NCBI GenBank assembly: GCA_048213135.1
Contig: PS015022.1
Span: 162,249-226,248, forward strand
Origin: Reclinomonas americana ATCC 50394
Lineage: Eukaryota; Jakobida; Jakobea; Jakobida
Direction of reading: 5' to 3'
DNA: 64,000 nt
Within the stretch, counting starts at the first letter, position 1, and each line of letters starts with the position of its first letter. Under the pieces are notes generated by a model. That model did no database searches, was not told where the DNA came from, and was given only the letters and a program-made list of their open reading frames with translations. The position numbers were made by a program, and so were the translations under genes. This document shows positions 11,549-22,633 of the stretch, one piece after another.

Positions 11549-11669
11549 TTCTCTTGTGTTGTGGCCTGTTGTGTGAGTGTGAGAGAGAGAGTTTTGGTTG
11601 ATTGATGTGTGTCGTCTCCTTGGCTGATCAGGCGCGGACTCCTTTGGTTCGGCTCTCGTCAGTGTGTAC

Positions 11670-11741
11670 GCTCATATAGTATAGTGGTTAGTACTTTCGG
11701 TTGTGGTCCGAACGACCCCTGTTCGATTCAGGGTATGAGCA
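11670..11741 (+). tRNA. tRNA-His (anticodon GTG)
   Basis: A complete cloverleaf: acceptor stem GCTCATA (11670-11676) pairs with TATGAGC (11734-11740), with discriminator A at 11741. The anticodon stem is TTCGG/CCGAA (11696-11700 and 11708-11712) around loop TTGTGGT, giving anticodon GTG at 11703-11705. The T arm is CCCTG/CAGGG with a TTCGATT loop. The box A-like TAGTGGTTAGTA segment is typical of eukaryotic tRNA-His. There is no intron. As is usual in eukaryotes, the G-1 is not encoded as a paired base and would be added after transcription. Confidence 0.95.
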
Positions 11742-11743
11742 CA

Positions 11744-11751
11744 TTTTTTTT
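11744..11751 (+). terminator. RNA polymerase III T-run terminator
   Basis: Eight consecutive T residues start three bases after the tRNA-His discriminator, the expected Pol III stop signal. A second T-run follows at 11754-11759. Confidence 0.9.
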
Positions 11752-12809
11752 CATTTTTTCTGCCGCTGTTTTTTTTTTCTTTCTTTCTGGAGCGCTCACG
11801 ATGCATGCACATGCAACTCGTGAAGACATGGTGAGAGAATAATGGATTGACAAAACTAGAATTTCCAGATCTACTATGCATGGATATCGATAGAAACTGA
11901 ATTCGAACGCTTGCACCTGCAGCACACCTGTCTCGATGACCAGTCACGTGCAACATATTCAAATACAAACCTTGTTGACGGCAGCGATGGTTTTTGCGTC
12001 TGATAGCTTTCAGAGCTTCGAACAAATCGAAAACTTCGATATCACAATATTCACCGCAAAGCGTGGCTGAACTGTGGATTTGACGCACTTGCATAGACAT
12101 GGCGCCATCTGGGATCGTACATGGCACCTCCAACCTTTGAGTAGAAGACAAAGGCAGGCAAACGAAGCAAAGCTGCGTCCGGGTCCATGAATTCGACTTC
12201 GAACGAAAGAAATCCGCGATCTTGTTCATTTAAATTCCCAGAAGGAATGCAGGACGGCAGCAACGGATGCTGGTGTTGTTGTTGTCATAATTGATACGGA
12301 CACCCAACTACCAGACAACTTGCAATTGCACTCGAGTCCGCCACGAACAAATAGCAGCACCAACACAAATGCGTTTCTGCTCCTTCCCGGACTTGCTTGC
12401 ATTGCCGCTTCCGCTACTTTTCCGGACTTGCTTGCACGCTGCCCGGCATTTGTTGGGGTTCTTTTGTGCTCTGACACCAAGTCCACTTGCCATGTCTTCT
12501 GTATTCCTCTCTGAAACTCGGCGTCATATCCATTCTTGTCATGAGCCGTGGTTTCTTGCAGTTCAATATTCGCCAGCATTAGACATCTCGGCTTTTCCCC
12601 ACTGTTTCCGTGTTGTCTCTGTTCCTGGTTCCCATCGTGCATCATGCGATTTGTTAGTGCCCGGTCATCGCGTAATCTCATGCCTCTCCTTCATTATCAT
12701 TCACTCTGGCGCCGTATGGTGCATGACCGCTTCATAAACCTACCATCAACACAGAAGCAGTGGTGCGCGTGCGCGAGTCAGCAACCCCCTCTCATTCATC
12801 ATCATGACA
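11752..12809. other. Gene-poor, AT-richer stretch of about 1 kb with no confident gene
   Basis: This stretch is visibly more AT-rich and has fewer CpG-style codons than its surroundings. Minus-strand frames of 70-185 residues exist here, but they lack recognised motifs, overlap each other and show no clear splice continuity. A 15-bp direct repeat (CCGGACTTGCTTGCA) occurs at 12387-12401 and 12422-12436. It could be a decayed gene or mobile element, or simply spacer DNA. Confidence 0.4.
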
Positions 12810-13555
12810 TCACGCTTGCCCGCCAGACGCAACGAGTAGTGTGACAGCATTGACGGGGAACGAGCGAATAAGGGTGACCAGCAGGCCGCGGAAGAAGACA
12901 GCCACGCCCTCCGTTCTGTACATCTGTCGGGCGCAGTCCAAAATCCCATGATACTGCGCGCATCGGTACACAATGTGAATCGTCGCCACCTCCTCCTATA
13001 CCTAAACACAGTACGCGACGCAACTTGCATGTGATTGTGGCTCTGCGTTTGAATTCTCGACTTGATGACATCGGTGGGGAACGAGACTAGCCAGTAGGCC
13101 GTCCCGGCAGCTCCGCCAGCCATTAGCAAGGAAAACACATCCAGCGTCTCTTGCTCATCCACGTCCTCGCCAATCATGACAAGTTTTGTCAGGCGGTATC
13201 TGCGCTCACTTTTCACACACACGACAACAACAACAACAACATGGTGCACGCTACCACTCCCTCGCCACTCACGTTCCAAAGTATGCTGCGCCGCACACAC
13301 ACACACACGCAAAGGTGAGGACGGAAAAGAGTAAGTAAATGGAGCGATGGAGTGGCGCACCTGCATTGCCCGGTATCTCACGCAGAAGCGTGGCGCCAAA
13401 ACCCTGCATTGCACTCGCGTGAGCAGAATACCCCTGCTTGCATATTGTCGACATGCAGAGGCAGACCGTCATGAGACCGCGCATGCCTTCCGTTTTCACT
13501 GCACATTCGCCGCAGAGTCAGTATCATTGCATGCAGCTGAAGTGAGAACGGAGTG

Positions 13556-13622
<67 letters not shown>

Positions 13623-14083
13623 NNNNNNNNNNNNNNNNNNNNNNNNNNNNNNNNNNNNNNNNNNNNNNNNNNNNNNNNNNNNNNNNNNNNNNNNNNNNNN
13701 NNNNNNNNNNNNNNNNNNNNNNNNNNNNNNNNNNNNNNNNNNNNNNNNNNNNNNNNNNNNNNNNNNNNNNNNNNNNNNNNNNNNNNNNNNNNNNNNNNNN
13801 NNNNNNNNNNNNNNNNNNNNNNNNNNNNNNNNNNNNNNNNNNNNNNNNNNNNNNNNNNNNNNNNNNNNNNNNNNNNNNNNNNNNNNNNNNNNNNNNNNNN
13901 NNNNNNNNNNNNNNNNNNNNNNNNNNNNNNNNNNNNNNNNNNNNNNNNNNNNNNNNNNNNNNNNNNNNNNNNNNCGACGAGTACTGTCCGAACGGTAGGT
14001 GTAGGACGACTAGTCTTCGTCGTATACTCGTCTCGTCCGTAACCGTACTACGCCCTTCGGTACGTACGACGTAGTAGAGACGA

Positions 14084-14133
<50 letters not shown>

Positions 14134-15247
14134 TCTCACTCACCGATCGCTCTGGCCAAGTCCCACGAGCCAGAGTACCGCTTCACGATTTGAACCTGTG
14201 CGCGCGCGACATCCATGCTCAGTGAGCACACCTACAGCCACTCTCGCCACCCCACGCTGCTGATCATGACACACACCTGCAACCGGCACTTGACTGTCCG
14301 CCCCCATAAAGGCAGAAGAGTGAGCAAAGCCACTCGTCGTGTTGATAGATCGATCGGAGACTCACCAAGCTCAGCCGGGGACAGGATAAAACTTGTACAG
14401 ACCTACCACAACGACGACAGCTGGTTGGTGAGTTCCCACGCACATCTGCTACCCACAAAAAAAGAGACGCTATGCGCAACCCCTGTTAGAGCCCCAGAAA
14501 GCATGTGCTGTGGGAGCGATAGTCGCTGGTTTTCCTCAGTCTGCGCGAACTCCTGAGCACGACGAGTCACACACCATGCACATACGCACACAAGACGCAC
14601 CTGAATCATTTTTCGTATTACACCATTTACGCTGTTGACGCGGGAAGCGACAAGAGGATGTGAGAAGGTGGGGATCATCGCATCTCAAAGCACAAAGAGC
14701 GACTCACCTGAACATGAGTGCGTCATCGACAACAGCCGCCATCAACGGTGCACTGAGTCCCTTGAAGAAGGCCAGTGGCTGCGCGCGCACAAAACGAATG
14801 AAAGAATATGAGGTCACGCTCATCACACAAGCACACACAAGCACGCGCGCGACGCACTCCTTCGAGCGCAATCAGTTCCATTGCGCAGTGGAAGGCACCA
14901 CGATAGTGCGGCCGTGTTTGCAGACGCGTTTTCTGTGCGCACGTGGGCGAGAAGAGCGAGTGAGCTACAAAACACACACACACACACACATTCTCTCTCT
15001 CTCGCGCGCGTGCGCAACTATCAAGTCTAATGGATGACCAACAGTGGTCTGCGCGGCACACACAACCATGAGCAGAGTGAGCAAGTGACAGAGGGGAGGG
15101 AGCGCGGGAAGGGGAAGAAGAGCGCACCCCAACAATGCCACCGGCCGTTCCCGCCAGCAAGTCACGCAACACATCGCGGACCAGCGCGTGACGATGGGAG
15201 GGGCCGGGTGCCACAGTGTGTGCGTGCTCTGGTGAAGCACCGTGCAT
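12810..15247 (-). CDS. SLC25-type mitochondrial carrier (interrupted by a sequence gap)
   Basis: Read from 15247 (MHGASPEHA...) to the stop at 12810-12812. All three carrier repeats leave traces: RDLLAGTAGGIVG then HPLDLI|KTRLQT near 15020 and 14960; a middle repeat with EENQRLSLPQHMLSGALTGV and SPAELV near 14380-14560; and LLMAGGAAGTAYWLVSFPTD followed by VIKSRIQTQS near 13050-13130. Each matches Px[DE]xx[KR]x[KR]. FFKGLSAPLMAAVV and FFRGLLVTLIRSFPVNA are the matching even-numbered helix ends. GFGATLLREIPGNAG is typical of carnitine/ornithine/amino-acid carriers. Known: these six-helix proteins exchange metabolites across the inner mitochondrial membrane. The exact substrate is open. At least nine short introns are present. 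One, between VQIVKRYSGSWDLARAI and GFGATLL, contains CT microsatellites and a 352-N gap, so a small exon could be hidden. Confidence 0.85.
13558..13622. repeat. (CT)n microsatellite abutting a gap
   Basis: An uninterrupted run of CT dinucleotides of at least 62 bases runs straight into the N block. The same motif resumes near 14087-14138 beyond the gap, so the gap probably reflects failure to assemble across the repeat. Confidence 0.95.
13623..13974. other. Assembly gap (352 N)
   Basis: 352 unresolved bases inside an intron of the SLC25 carrier gene, bounded on one side by (CT)n. Confidence 1.
13975..14086. other. Compositionally unusual 112-bp segment between gap and microsatellite
   Basis: This stretch is dense in TACG, CGTC, GTAC and TAGTC words and looks unlike any intron or exon in the window, where CA/TG/CT words dominate. 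It is flanked by the N block and a new (CT)n run (14087-14138). It may be genuine intron, or vector, adapter or error-rich read sequence. Confidence 0.4.
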
Positions 15248-15515
15248 TCAAGGAGAGGGAGACAGGGCGACAGACGACAGACAAGAGGAGATGGTGTGCG
15301 TGCATACGCGATCGCCGTTGGCGAGTGGCAGTCTGTGCGCCCTTCGTCTTGCACACACCCAGACACTGGACGCACACACGCACACGCACGCACGCTCACT
15401 CGACGAGTGCGAAAGCGATCAATCGACGAAGGACGGAAGGACTGCGCGTACGTTTACGTTAATGGTACATATGCACTTTTATGGTTGGGGGGAGAGGTGG
15501 TGGCGACGGTGTGAT

Positions 15516-16842
15516 TTATCTGGGTGCCGCCGAGGCTGCTGCGGATGCGGAGGAGTGAGTGGCAGTCACTTCGCCGGAGGTGCGTTGGAGCCATCGCTGC
15601 AGCGTCTCGTGCCACTCGTCGCGCGACTGATCCGTGTCCTCGAAAGACAGGTAGAACAAGCGAACAGCCTCGTGTAAGTCGCCCTCGTGACCGCTGCCAC
15701 TTAGCAGACCGAGATCTGCCGAAGGGTGTGAGGACATGCTTCGATATTGGAGTCTTTAAACATCAGGCTCTCTCACCTTCGCGGATCTGCAACACCAGAA
15801 CCTGCGACTTGCCCGATTTCTCGTCGGCACGCTCAATGTCCAGCACGCTTTGCACGCTGATGCATCCCTTGAGCTGCACATGCACACACATGCATTGGTC
15901 GACCATACAAGAGGCAGATTGATATCACGGGCAACGCAACCACATTGTCTTTGAAGTACGACAGGCCGTACTCGGTCACCTTGAACATGCGCTTCTTCCA
16001 CGACTGCACGCAGAGGTGAGCTTTTACCTCGGCACATCCGACTGCGCACACAGGCAACGACGACGAAACATGCACAAATCCACCGCGTTTCCACAGCTCG
16101 CCCTGTCGCAGCACATTGCCGGTCGGGTTCGCGCTCCTGCACGCACGTTGTCGGTGGACACGCATCGCCACACGCACACAAGCACAGAGAGAGATCGAGC
16201 GGCGCAACATGACAGTGGCCCTGCGCATTCTCCTCGACTTGGCCAAGCACGTGGTAATCGCCTGCAACCACTGCTGCCGATCGTCGCCATCCGCAAACGA
16301 CATGTAGAACTTGCGTGGCGTGCTCATGCCCACCAGCTCAAACGATGCTATCGGCCAGAGACAGTGAGACAAGAGAGACATGAGTGAGAGTGGACAACAC
16401 GCACCTGGTTCCTCATCCGTGGCCAAAATCAGCAACACAAACTTGCGCCCATTCTTCTCATCGAGCAGCTGAATGTCGCGGATGCCGCCAATCAAAATGC
16501 TCCCGAGACAGCTCTCCAGCTGCGCGTCAATGTTGATGAGTGCAAAAGAGAGAGAGAGAGAATGGTGGTGGTGAGAACATGCACGCACTGTATCATCTTT
16601 AAAGTAGATCAAATGCTTCCCGCTGGCGTCCAACACAAAGTACCGCTTCTTCCATGAGCGGAACAGACTGCCACGCTTCACTGCCCAGCCTGTGTGGGCG
16701 TGCGCAGAGAGAAGAGAGGTGGGCAATTGCACACTCGCTCACAGAAACACAAAACACGCTTCTTTTATCACTTGCCATGATACACTGCGCGGAGCTGTTG
16801 CGCACTGCCTGAGGAACCCGCGGCTGCAGAGGGCGCAGACAT
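15516..16842 (-). CDS. Tandem PH-domain protein
   Basis: The start ATG at 16842 gives MSAPSAAAGSSGSAQQLRAV, then an intron at 16690-16775, which I read as GC-AG (G|GCAAGT), because only that donor keeps frame and yields YHGWAVKRGSLFRSWKKRYF. PH domain 1 runs to FYMSFADGDDRQQWLQAITT, with the invariant helix Trp. PH domain 2 begins at VLRQGELWKRGG, continues SWKKRMFKVTEYGLSYF and ends with the Trp-containing helix near DEWHETLQRWLQR. The stop at 15516 follows an Ala/Ser-rich tail. The short second half of each domain is split by introns. Known: tandem PH modules of this TAPP/pleckstrin-like arrangement bind membrane phosphoinositides. No catalytic domain is present. It shares a divergent promoter region (16843-17086) with the downstream plus-strand gene. 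Confidence 0.75.
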
Positions 16843-17086
16843 TTGCACGGAAGAGAGAGAGTGAGGCGAAGGCACGATCCGCCGTCCATCGGATCAACAC
16901 AACAACACTTGTGCGACAGACACAAGACGAGAGCAGAGGTGAGTCGCGTGTGCTCAAGCAGCAGCAGAGGAGACACACACGCACACGCGCGTCTCTGTTG
17001 TGTTTGCGCGCGCGTGCGTTTGTTTGTGTGTTTCTCCGACATGCCTCACTCACTCTCTCTCCCTTGCGCGCACACACACACAATAG

Positions 17087-17769
17087 ATGGCAAGCGCAGG
17101 AGCAGAAAGCGGTCTCGGTCGCATGGGCGCCTTCTTCCGCACGCGGCTCTTTGGCGAGGCAGTCACCAGCAGCTTCCGAAGTTGCGAGAGAAACACACTC
17201 ACTGACACGCTTGCTCTCTCTCTCTCTCTCACACTCTCTCTTGCACACACACACACTTGCACACACACACACACACACACACTTGCACACACACGAAATG
17301 TGCATTTCACCGACCGCTCACTCTCACTCTCTCTGTGCGCAGTGTATGAGGGACCTCGTGTGGGTGGAATGGCCGCTGGTCGCGCCTTTGATGCACTGGA
17401 TAACATGGTGCAGAGTTGCGTTTTCCCCATCGCTCGCCTTTTCATCTCGTTTATGCGGTTCTCATCATTGTTATCATGTATTTAGAGGTGAAGGCGGATG
17501 CGGAGTGGAAGGACTTGCCGCTTCCGTCGCGCGAGTACGCCATGGCGTATCCGCAGGACTTGCCGACGGATGTGGATGCTGTGTTGAGCGTCGATGCGTA
17601 TCGGACGTGGGTGAAGGCGTTGTTGCTGTTTGCGTCGTCGGTGCAGCAGGTGCCAGGTGCGCTCACTGATTGTGGATCATCTCTCTCTCTCTCTCTCTCT
17701 GAGACTCTCCTTCTTCTTCTTCTTCTTTCTCTCCTCCTCCTCCTCTTCCTCCTCCTCCTCCTCCTCCTC

Positions 17770-17802
<33 letters not shown>

Positions 17803-19158
17803 TTCGCTCACCTCTGCGCTCTTCCCCCGCCTCCGCAGTGCAACCGAGTCCACAGCCATCGCCGCGAGTGACGGCGCTTGACAAGTCGCTGGCGGCGTAC
17901 GAGCAGGCGCGAGAGCAGGCGCTGTCGTCGCCAACGCCGTCGCCGTCGTCGTCGGTGGCGTCGCCTCCGCTGGCGGCTACGATCACGCAGCCGTTGTCGC
18001 AGCACCTGGGATCGCCGGTGCGCCAGCCGGAGACCACGTCGCCGCAGGTGACGGTGTTGAGTGTGGTGAGTGGGGCGGCGCAGCGAGTGGCGCCGTCGCC
18101 GGCTCCCTCGCCCTTCTCCACGCCAACGTCGATGTACTCGACGCCGTTGTCGCGCATGCCGGCGGCGGCGGCGTCGCCGGCTCCCTCACGCGCTGCTCCC
18201 GAGACCAACGACGAGGCGTTGACACCACGCACGGTTGCGTCTGGTGGTCGGCCAAAGATGTCGGGCCAGCTGTACAGTTGCGTTTGTCGACATGCCTCAC
18301 CGCGTCTCCCCCCATCGCTCATTGCGTCTTTTGCAGCGGAGGAGGATCTGAAGGCCGCTGACAAGAGCATCAATGTTCCGCGCATGTTGGACCAGCTGCG
18401 ACACGAGCTGGAGGACGAGGAGCGACAGCACTGGGAGCGCATTGACCGTGAGCGATCGGAGCGCAGCACGGAGATGAACCGCGTGTTGAGGGTGAGGCAC
18501 GCCGCCGCTCTTCAATCGCACCTGTATGTGTGTGTATTTAACTGTGCGGTGCAGGAAACGATTGCGGCGTATCAACCGGGTGCCAAGATCGCCGCCGAGC
18601 GTCTCTTCAGGATCGCCAAGACCAGGAATCAAGAAAAGGAGTCGACAGGCAGACCGCTTGGCGAGTACCTGCTGGCCTCCCCGGCCGAGCAGGAGGAGGC
18701 GGTGCGCACATATTATGTCTCTTGCCAACTCTCTCTCTCTCTCTCTTCTTACACCGCTGCCACAGGCCCGTGCCGCCGGCCAGTCTCCTCGCGGGAGCTC
18801 GATTGCCCTCAACCCTGCAGCGCCGGCCGCCAGCCCCGCCACCGGCATGCTGCGCAAGCTGATGGAGAAGCGCAAGCAAGTGTCGCGAGACATTACGCTG
18901 AACACGTCGCCAATCGACGAAGCCACTCGCCAAGTCGAATTCCAGCGCAACGCCGAACGCCTGGAGCAGCAACGACAGGAGCTGCAGGCGGAGGCGCAAG
19001 TACTCGGCACGCACCCGCAAGCAGCAGCACAAGAGTCGCAGGAGCGCTCACGCACCATCTCCGCCGGTCTCATTTCGCGTATGAGCCAGCAGTCGGCCGC
19101 CGCCCCCGCAGGATCGCCGGGTCGACCGCTCGATATGTGGCATGTGTATGCGGTGTAG
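17087..19158 (+). CDS. Unrecognised helical/disordered protein
   Basis: Starts at 17087 (MASAGAESGLGRMGAFFRTR) just after the promoter shared with the tandem-PH gene. Exon 1 ends near 17180. After an intron rich in CT/CA repeats, a second exon reads VYEGPRVGGMAAGRAFDALD. The third (about 17491-17655) reads VKADAEWKDLPLPSREYAMA. A CT/CTC-rich intron follows, then a Pro/Ser-rich exon (PSPQPSPRVTALDKSLAAYE...). Further exons are predicted helical: LDQLRHELEDEERQHWERID, AYQPGAKIAAERLFRIAKTR, and MLRKLMEKRKQVSRDI with FQRNAERLEQQRQELQAEAQ. The stop is at 19156-19158. The profile suggests an N-terminal compact domain, a disordered middle and a coiled-coil end, as in many cytoskeletal or adaptor proteins. 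I recognise no family. Confidence 0.6.
17681..17812 (+). repeat. Compound (CT)n-(CTT)n-(CTC)n pyrimidine tract in an intron
   Basis: CT dinucleotides, then CTT and long CTC triplets ending in a C-run, occupy the intron between the VKADAEW exon and the PSPQPSP exon. The coding strand is nearly pure pyrimidine. Confidence 0.9.
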
Positions 19159-19369
19159 AGCTGCGTCGAGCAAAGGGCACAGACACTGTAGACTCGGGGA
19201 GAAGATGATGCAATGTATTTTTTGATGATTGATGGACGACGATGACAACCGAACGCCTCTCTCTGTGTCAACCGATCTCTTGCCTTTACACAGGCGCCCT
19301 TCATGCAGGCAAGTCATTGCGCGCGCTCTCACACAGTAAGACTGACTGATAACGACCCACAATCGCGCA

Positions 19370-22300
19370 TGCAGTTGTCCTCGGAGGACCACAGGTGTGA
19401 TCAGTCATTCTCTCACCTCATTCTCACTCTCACTCACAGTGCCTCTCTCACTCTCAGTGTGGTCGATCAAGACGAGATCACTCTTCCCATTCCTCCTCTC
19501 ACGTGCGATCGCGATGCCGATTTGATTGAGGAAGAAGAAAAAGAAGATGAGGATGATGATGATCCTTTGAGGCTGAGAGCGATTCGGCAATGGGAACTGG
19601 AGCAGTCGGTGCCGATTGAGGACAGTGAGCTGCGCATAGGCAGTCGATGGGTGTGCGGAGATCACATTGATCCGGAGGAGGGAGTGGATTTGGATGTGTC
19701 GGCTTGTTGCGTTGAGAGGGGAGAGGGAGGGAGAAGGAGGAGGGAGGGAGGGAGAGAGGAGGGAGTTAGAGACAGTAGCGAGAAGAGACAGGAAGGAGAG
19801 AACGAGGAGAAGATCGAAGAATTGAGGGAAAACAGAGAAGGAGAGAAGAACGAAGACCTCGAGGAGGAGAGACAGAGAACAAGCGAAGAAGGAGGAGAGA
19901 GAGGAGGAGGAGAGAGGGGAGCAGAGGGAGAGTTGGAGACAGCAGCGAAGAGAAAGGAGAGAACAGAGAAAGAGAAGATCGGAGAATAGGAAGATGAGAT
20001 ACAGAGACTAGAAAAAAGCAACAGAAACAGGAGAATAGGAACAGAGGCTGGCAAGAAGGAAGCAGCAGGGAGAGTGGGCAAAGGAGAAACGTTCAGAGGA
20101 GTTAGCAGCGAGAAGAGACAAGAAGGAGAGAACGAGAGTACGAGAGGAGAAGTAGAATATCGGAGAAACGGGATTTAGAAGGAGCGAGAGAGAACAATGG
20201 AAGGCGAGGAAGGAGCAGAAGTGGCGAGGCGAGAAGAGAAAGGATGGCAGATGACAGACAGGGACATAAGACGAGAATAAGAAATAAAAGGACAGGTGCA
20301 GAGTTCGAGAAAGAGAAGAGCAACGGGAGCGGATCGGTGCAGCACTCACCTGTTGCGCTTTCCCTCACTGCTTTCCCTCACAGGCTTGTTGACTCGCGAC
20401 GGCGATGTGGTAGACATGGTGTGGTTCCGGAACCTGGTCAGCCACGATGGCGCTGTGACGGTGTGTGCCATTGTCTCTCCGATGCCTTCTGTCACACTCT
20501 TACGTTCCTCGATCGCAGCACTCGGGCGACAATCGGACTGGTGTTGATGATGGTGATGTGGATGGTGAGTGCTGCGCCTCATTCGCGATGCTTGATGGCG
20601 TGCACGCTGATCCACTTTGAGCGCAGCCGATCAGGAGACCATCACAGTGAATCTCCGACAGCTGGATCGTCGGGTGGATGCCGTGTTAGTGGTGCTGAAC
20701 AGGTCTTGTAACATAGTCCTTCTGCCTCTTTCTCTTCCGTGTCTCATTTGCAGCGCAGTTTCGAGGGCATTCCCTTCACTGATCTCAAACGAGTGGTGAT
20801 TCGTGTGTACCGACCCGACGGAGGCGAGCTGGGACGATTGGATGTCAGCAACCTCGGCTCCTACACTGGCGTTCTGCTCTTCAAGCTGTACCGCATCGTC
20901 GACGACACGTGGCACCTCATGGTGGCCCTCGATCCGGCACCAGGGCTCACGGCTGCCGATGTTGCGACGCAGTGTGCGCACTTTCCCCACTGCACTGATC
21001 ACTCACTTGTCTCTCCCGCACGCAGCTCACGGAAACCATGCAAGTGCGCCACATCAGCCTACATGATACCTCTTGTCTCATACACTCACTCACCATCCCA
21101 CACAGAGACTCGTCCGTGAGGATTTCCCTGGCGGTGATCCGTGCACGTTGAAGCACGTGCGCGCCGGTCTGCAGCGAGTCGGTCGCCTGCCTCCAGGCCT
21201 CTCCTTTGCTTTCACTTCGGTATCCTTGCAGGTGCGTTGGTGCAAAGGCTGCTGCATTGCTTTCTCTTCCTTAGTCATCCTCTCGTCAACAGCATTTGCG
21301 ATTACGCGACATTGAACCAGTGGTGCAGTTTCGCACGCTGGAATGTGTCGACATTACCGACAATAGTGTGACGGATGTGGCGTGCCTCTCGCGGTTACCG
21401 TCGCTGCGCCGTCTGCATGCCGCGCAGAACTTTATTCGCCACCTATCGCCGTTGTTTGCCAGCCCATCGCTGCAGTTTGCCGACTTGTCGAGGAACTCGG
21501 TGCGCCGTCTGGAGGGCAGCATTGCGCGATCTCAGCTGAGCACGCTGATCTTGCGAGGTGAGTGTGCACGGAGAGATATCAGACGCCCCTCGTCAACACT
21601 CGCATGACGTGGTGGTGCTCCATGCAGACAACAAGATTCAGGCGCTGGATGTCGCCGGCCTGCACTCGCTGACCACGCTCGATTTGTGCGGCAACTCACT
21701 GGTCACCATCGGGCGTCTGGAGGCGCCCAAGCTGAAGAACCTGAATCTGGTTTGTGTGGGGGAGAGAAGGGAGGGGCGTGTGCGTGTGGACAATGGTTGG
21801 CTCACACACTGTGCAGACGGGCAACGACATTGAGCGACTGGACGGCATTGAGCAGTTCCCGCAACTGGAAGATCTCGGCCTCTCGCGCAATCGCATCCGC
21901 TCGCTGGAGCGCCTCGGTGCGGCCAATCTCAAGGCACTCAAGTCTCTTCAAGTCAGGTGAGCGCGTGCGTGCACGCACGACTTGTTCGAGTTCCATCATC
22001 TCACCTACAGCGCAGTGGCAATGCCATTGCGACCATCACCGAGGTTGTCCACCTGCGCTCCTGTTCATCGCTCACTAATGTCGACATTTCTGGTGCGGGC
22101 TGCCACAAATGCACGGCGCGTCGCCCTTCGTCGTCTCACTGTGTTATATGCATGCAGGCAATCGGTTTCAATACATGCGAGGCGATGTGCTGGCTCTCCT
22201 GCTCGGTGGGCAGGCCATCCACGTCGCCGGTTTTTGCCGCATGGTTCGTCACTCCTCCATGCTCCGTCTCCGCTCTTCCCCTTTCCTCACGCACCTGCCA

Positions 22301-22456
22301 CAGAACGACGAGCCGGTGACGGCAGAGGAAAAGGAGCGCGCCGTCGAATTGGTACGGCGCGGCGGCTACGAGGAGCGCATGTTTGCACTGGCCGACGAGT
22401 TGGCCGAGAAGAGACCAGTCGGTGCCGCCCGACAGGCGATTCAGGATCGAATATGA
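19370..22456 (+). CDS. TerD-domain protein fused to an LRRC23-like leucine-rich-repeat protein
   Basis: The start MQLSSEDH at 19370 is spliced to VVDQDEITL. A Glu/Asp-rich stretch precedes a TerD domain: GVDLDVSAC, a 678-bp intron, then LLTRDGDVVDMVWFRNLVSH, HSGDNRTGVDDGD, ETITVNLRQLDRRVDAVLVV, FEGIPFTDLKRVVIRVY and GSYTGVLLFKLYR. The SGDNRTG..DGDD-type Asp cluster is the Ca2+-binding signature of TerD. Next, two short introns lead via LTETMQ (21023-21040) to RLVREDFPGGDPC, then FAFTSVSLQ, LRLRDIEPVVQFRTLECVDI and SDS22-type LRRs such as LTTLDLCGNSLVTIG and LEDLGLSRNRIRSLERL. It ends AEEKERAVELVRRGGYEER...DRI, stop 22454-22456. The LTE..., FTSVSL and LRDI...VDITDN layout resembles radial-spoke LRRC23. 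No upstream ATG precedes LTETMQ and frame continues from TerD, so I model one gene. Two genes starting at 21038 remain possible. Confidence 0.6.
19706..20383 (+). repeat. 678-bp purine-rich intron inside the TerD domain
   Basis: The donor is T|GTTGCG after GVDLDVSA and the acceptor CTCACAG|GC before TTGTTGACTCG. The interior, about 19715-20340, is overwhelmingly A/G on the coding strand (GGAGAGA, GAAGGAG, AGAACGAG words). It splits the first TerD strand pair exactly, and the spliced product SAC-LLTRDG reads in frame. Confidence 0.75.
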
Positions 22457-22633
22457 TGAACGCATAGCGATCCCTTTGTACTACTGATTTCATTGTGCGG
22501 GCGACAAGTTTAACAAGCAGTGGGCTAACAGACAGACACACACATACAGAGAGGCGGAAGAGAAAAAGTGTTGACAAGCAGAACACCAAACATGGCAAGA
22601 AAAAGAAAAAGAAAGGACACCACGCGCTGCTGC

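Noticed and set aside
12226-12681. A 150-residue minus-strand ORF as a gene
   Set aside because: No recognisable motif, no supporting splice partners and different composition from the window's genes. Left as unassigned.
13347-14139. Plus- and minus-strand ORFs spanning the N gap (poly-Ser/Leu and poly-Arg/Glu)
   Set aside because: They are CT microsatellite plus undefined bases. The real gene here is the minus-strand carrier, spliced around this region.
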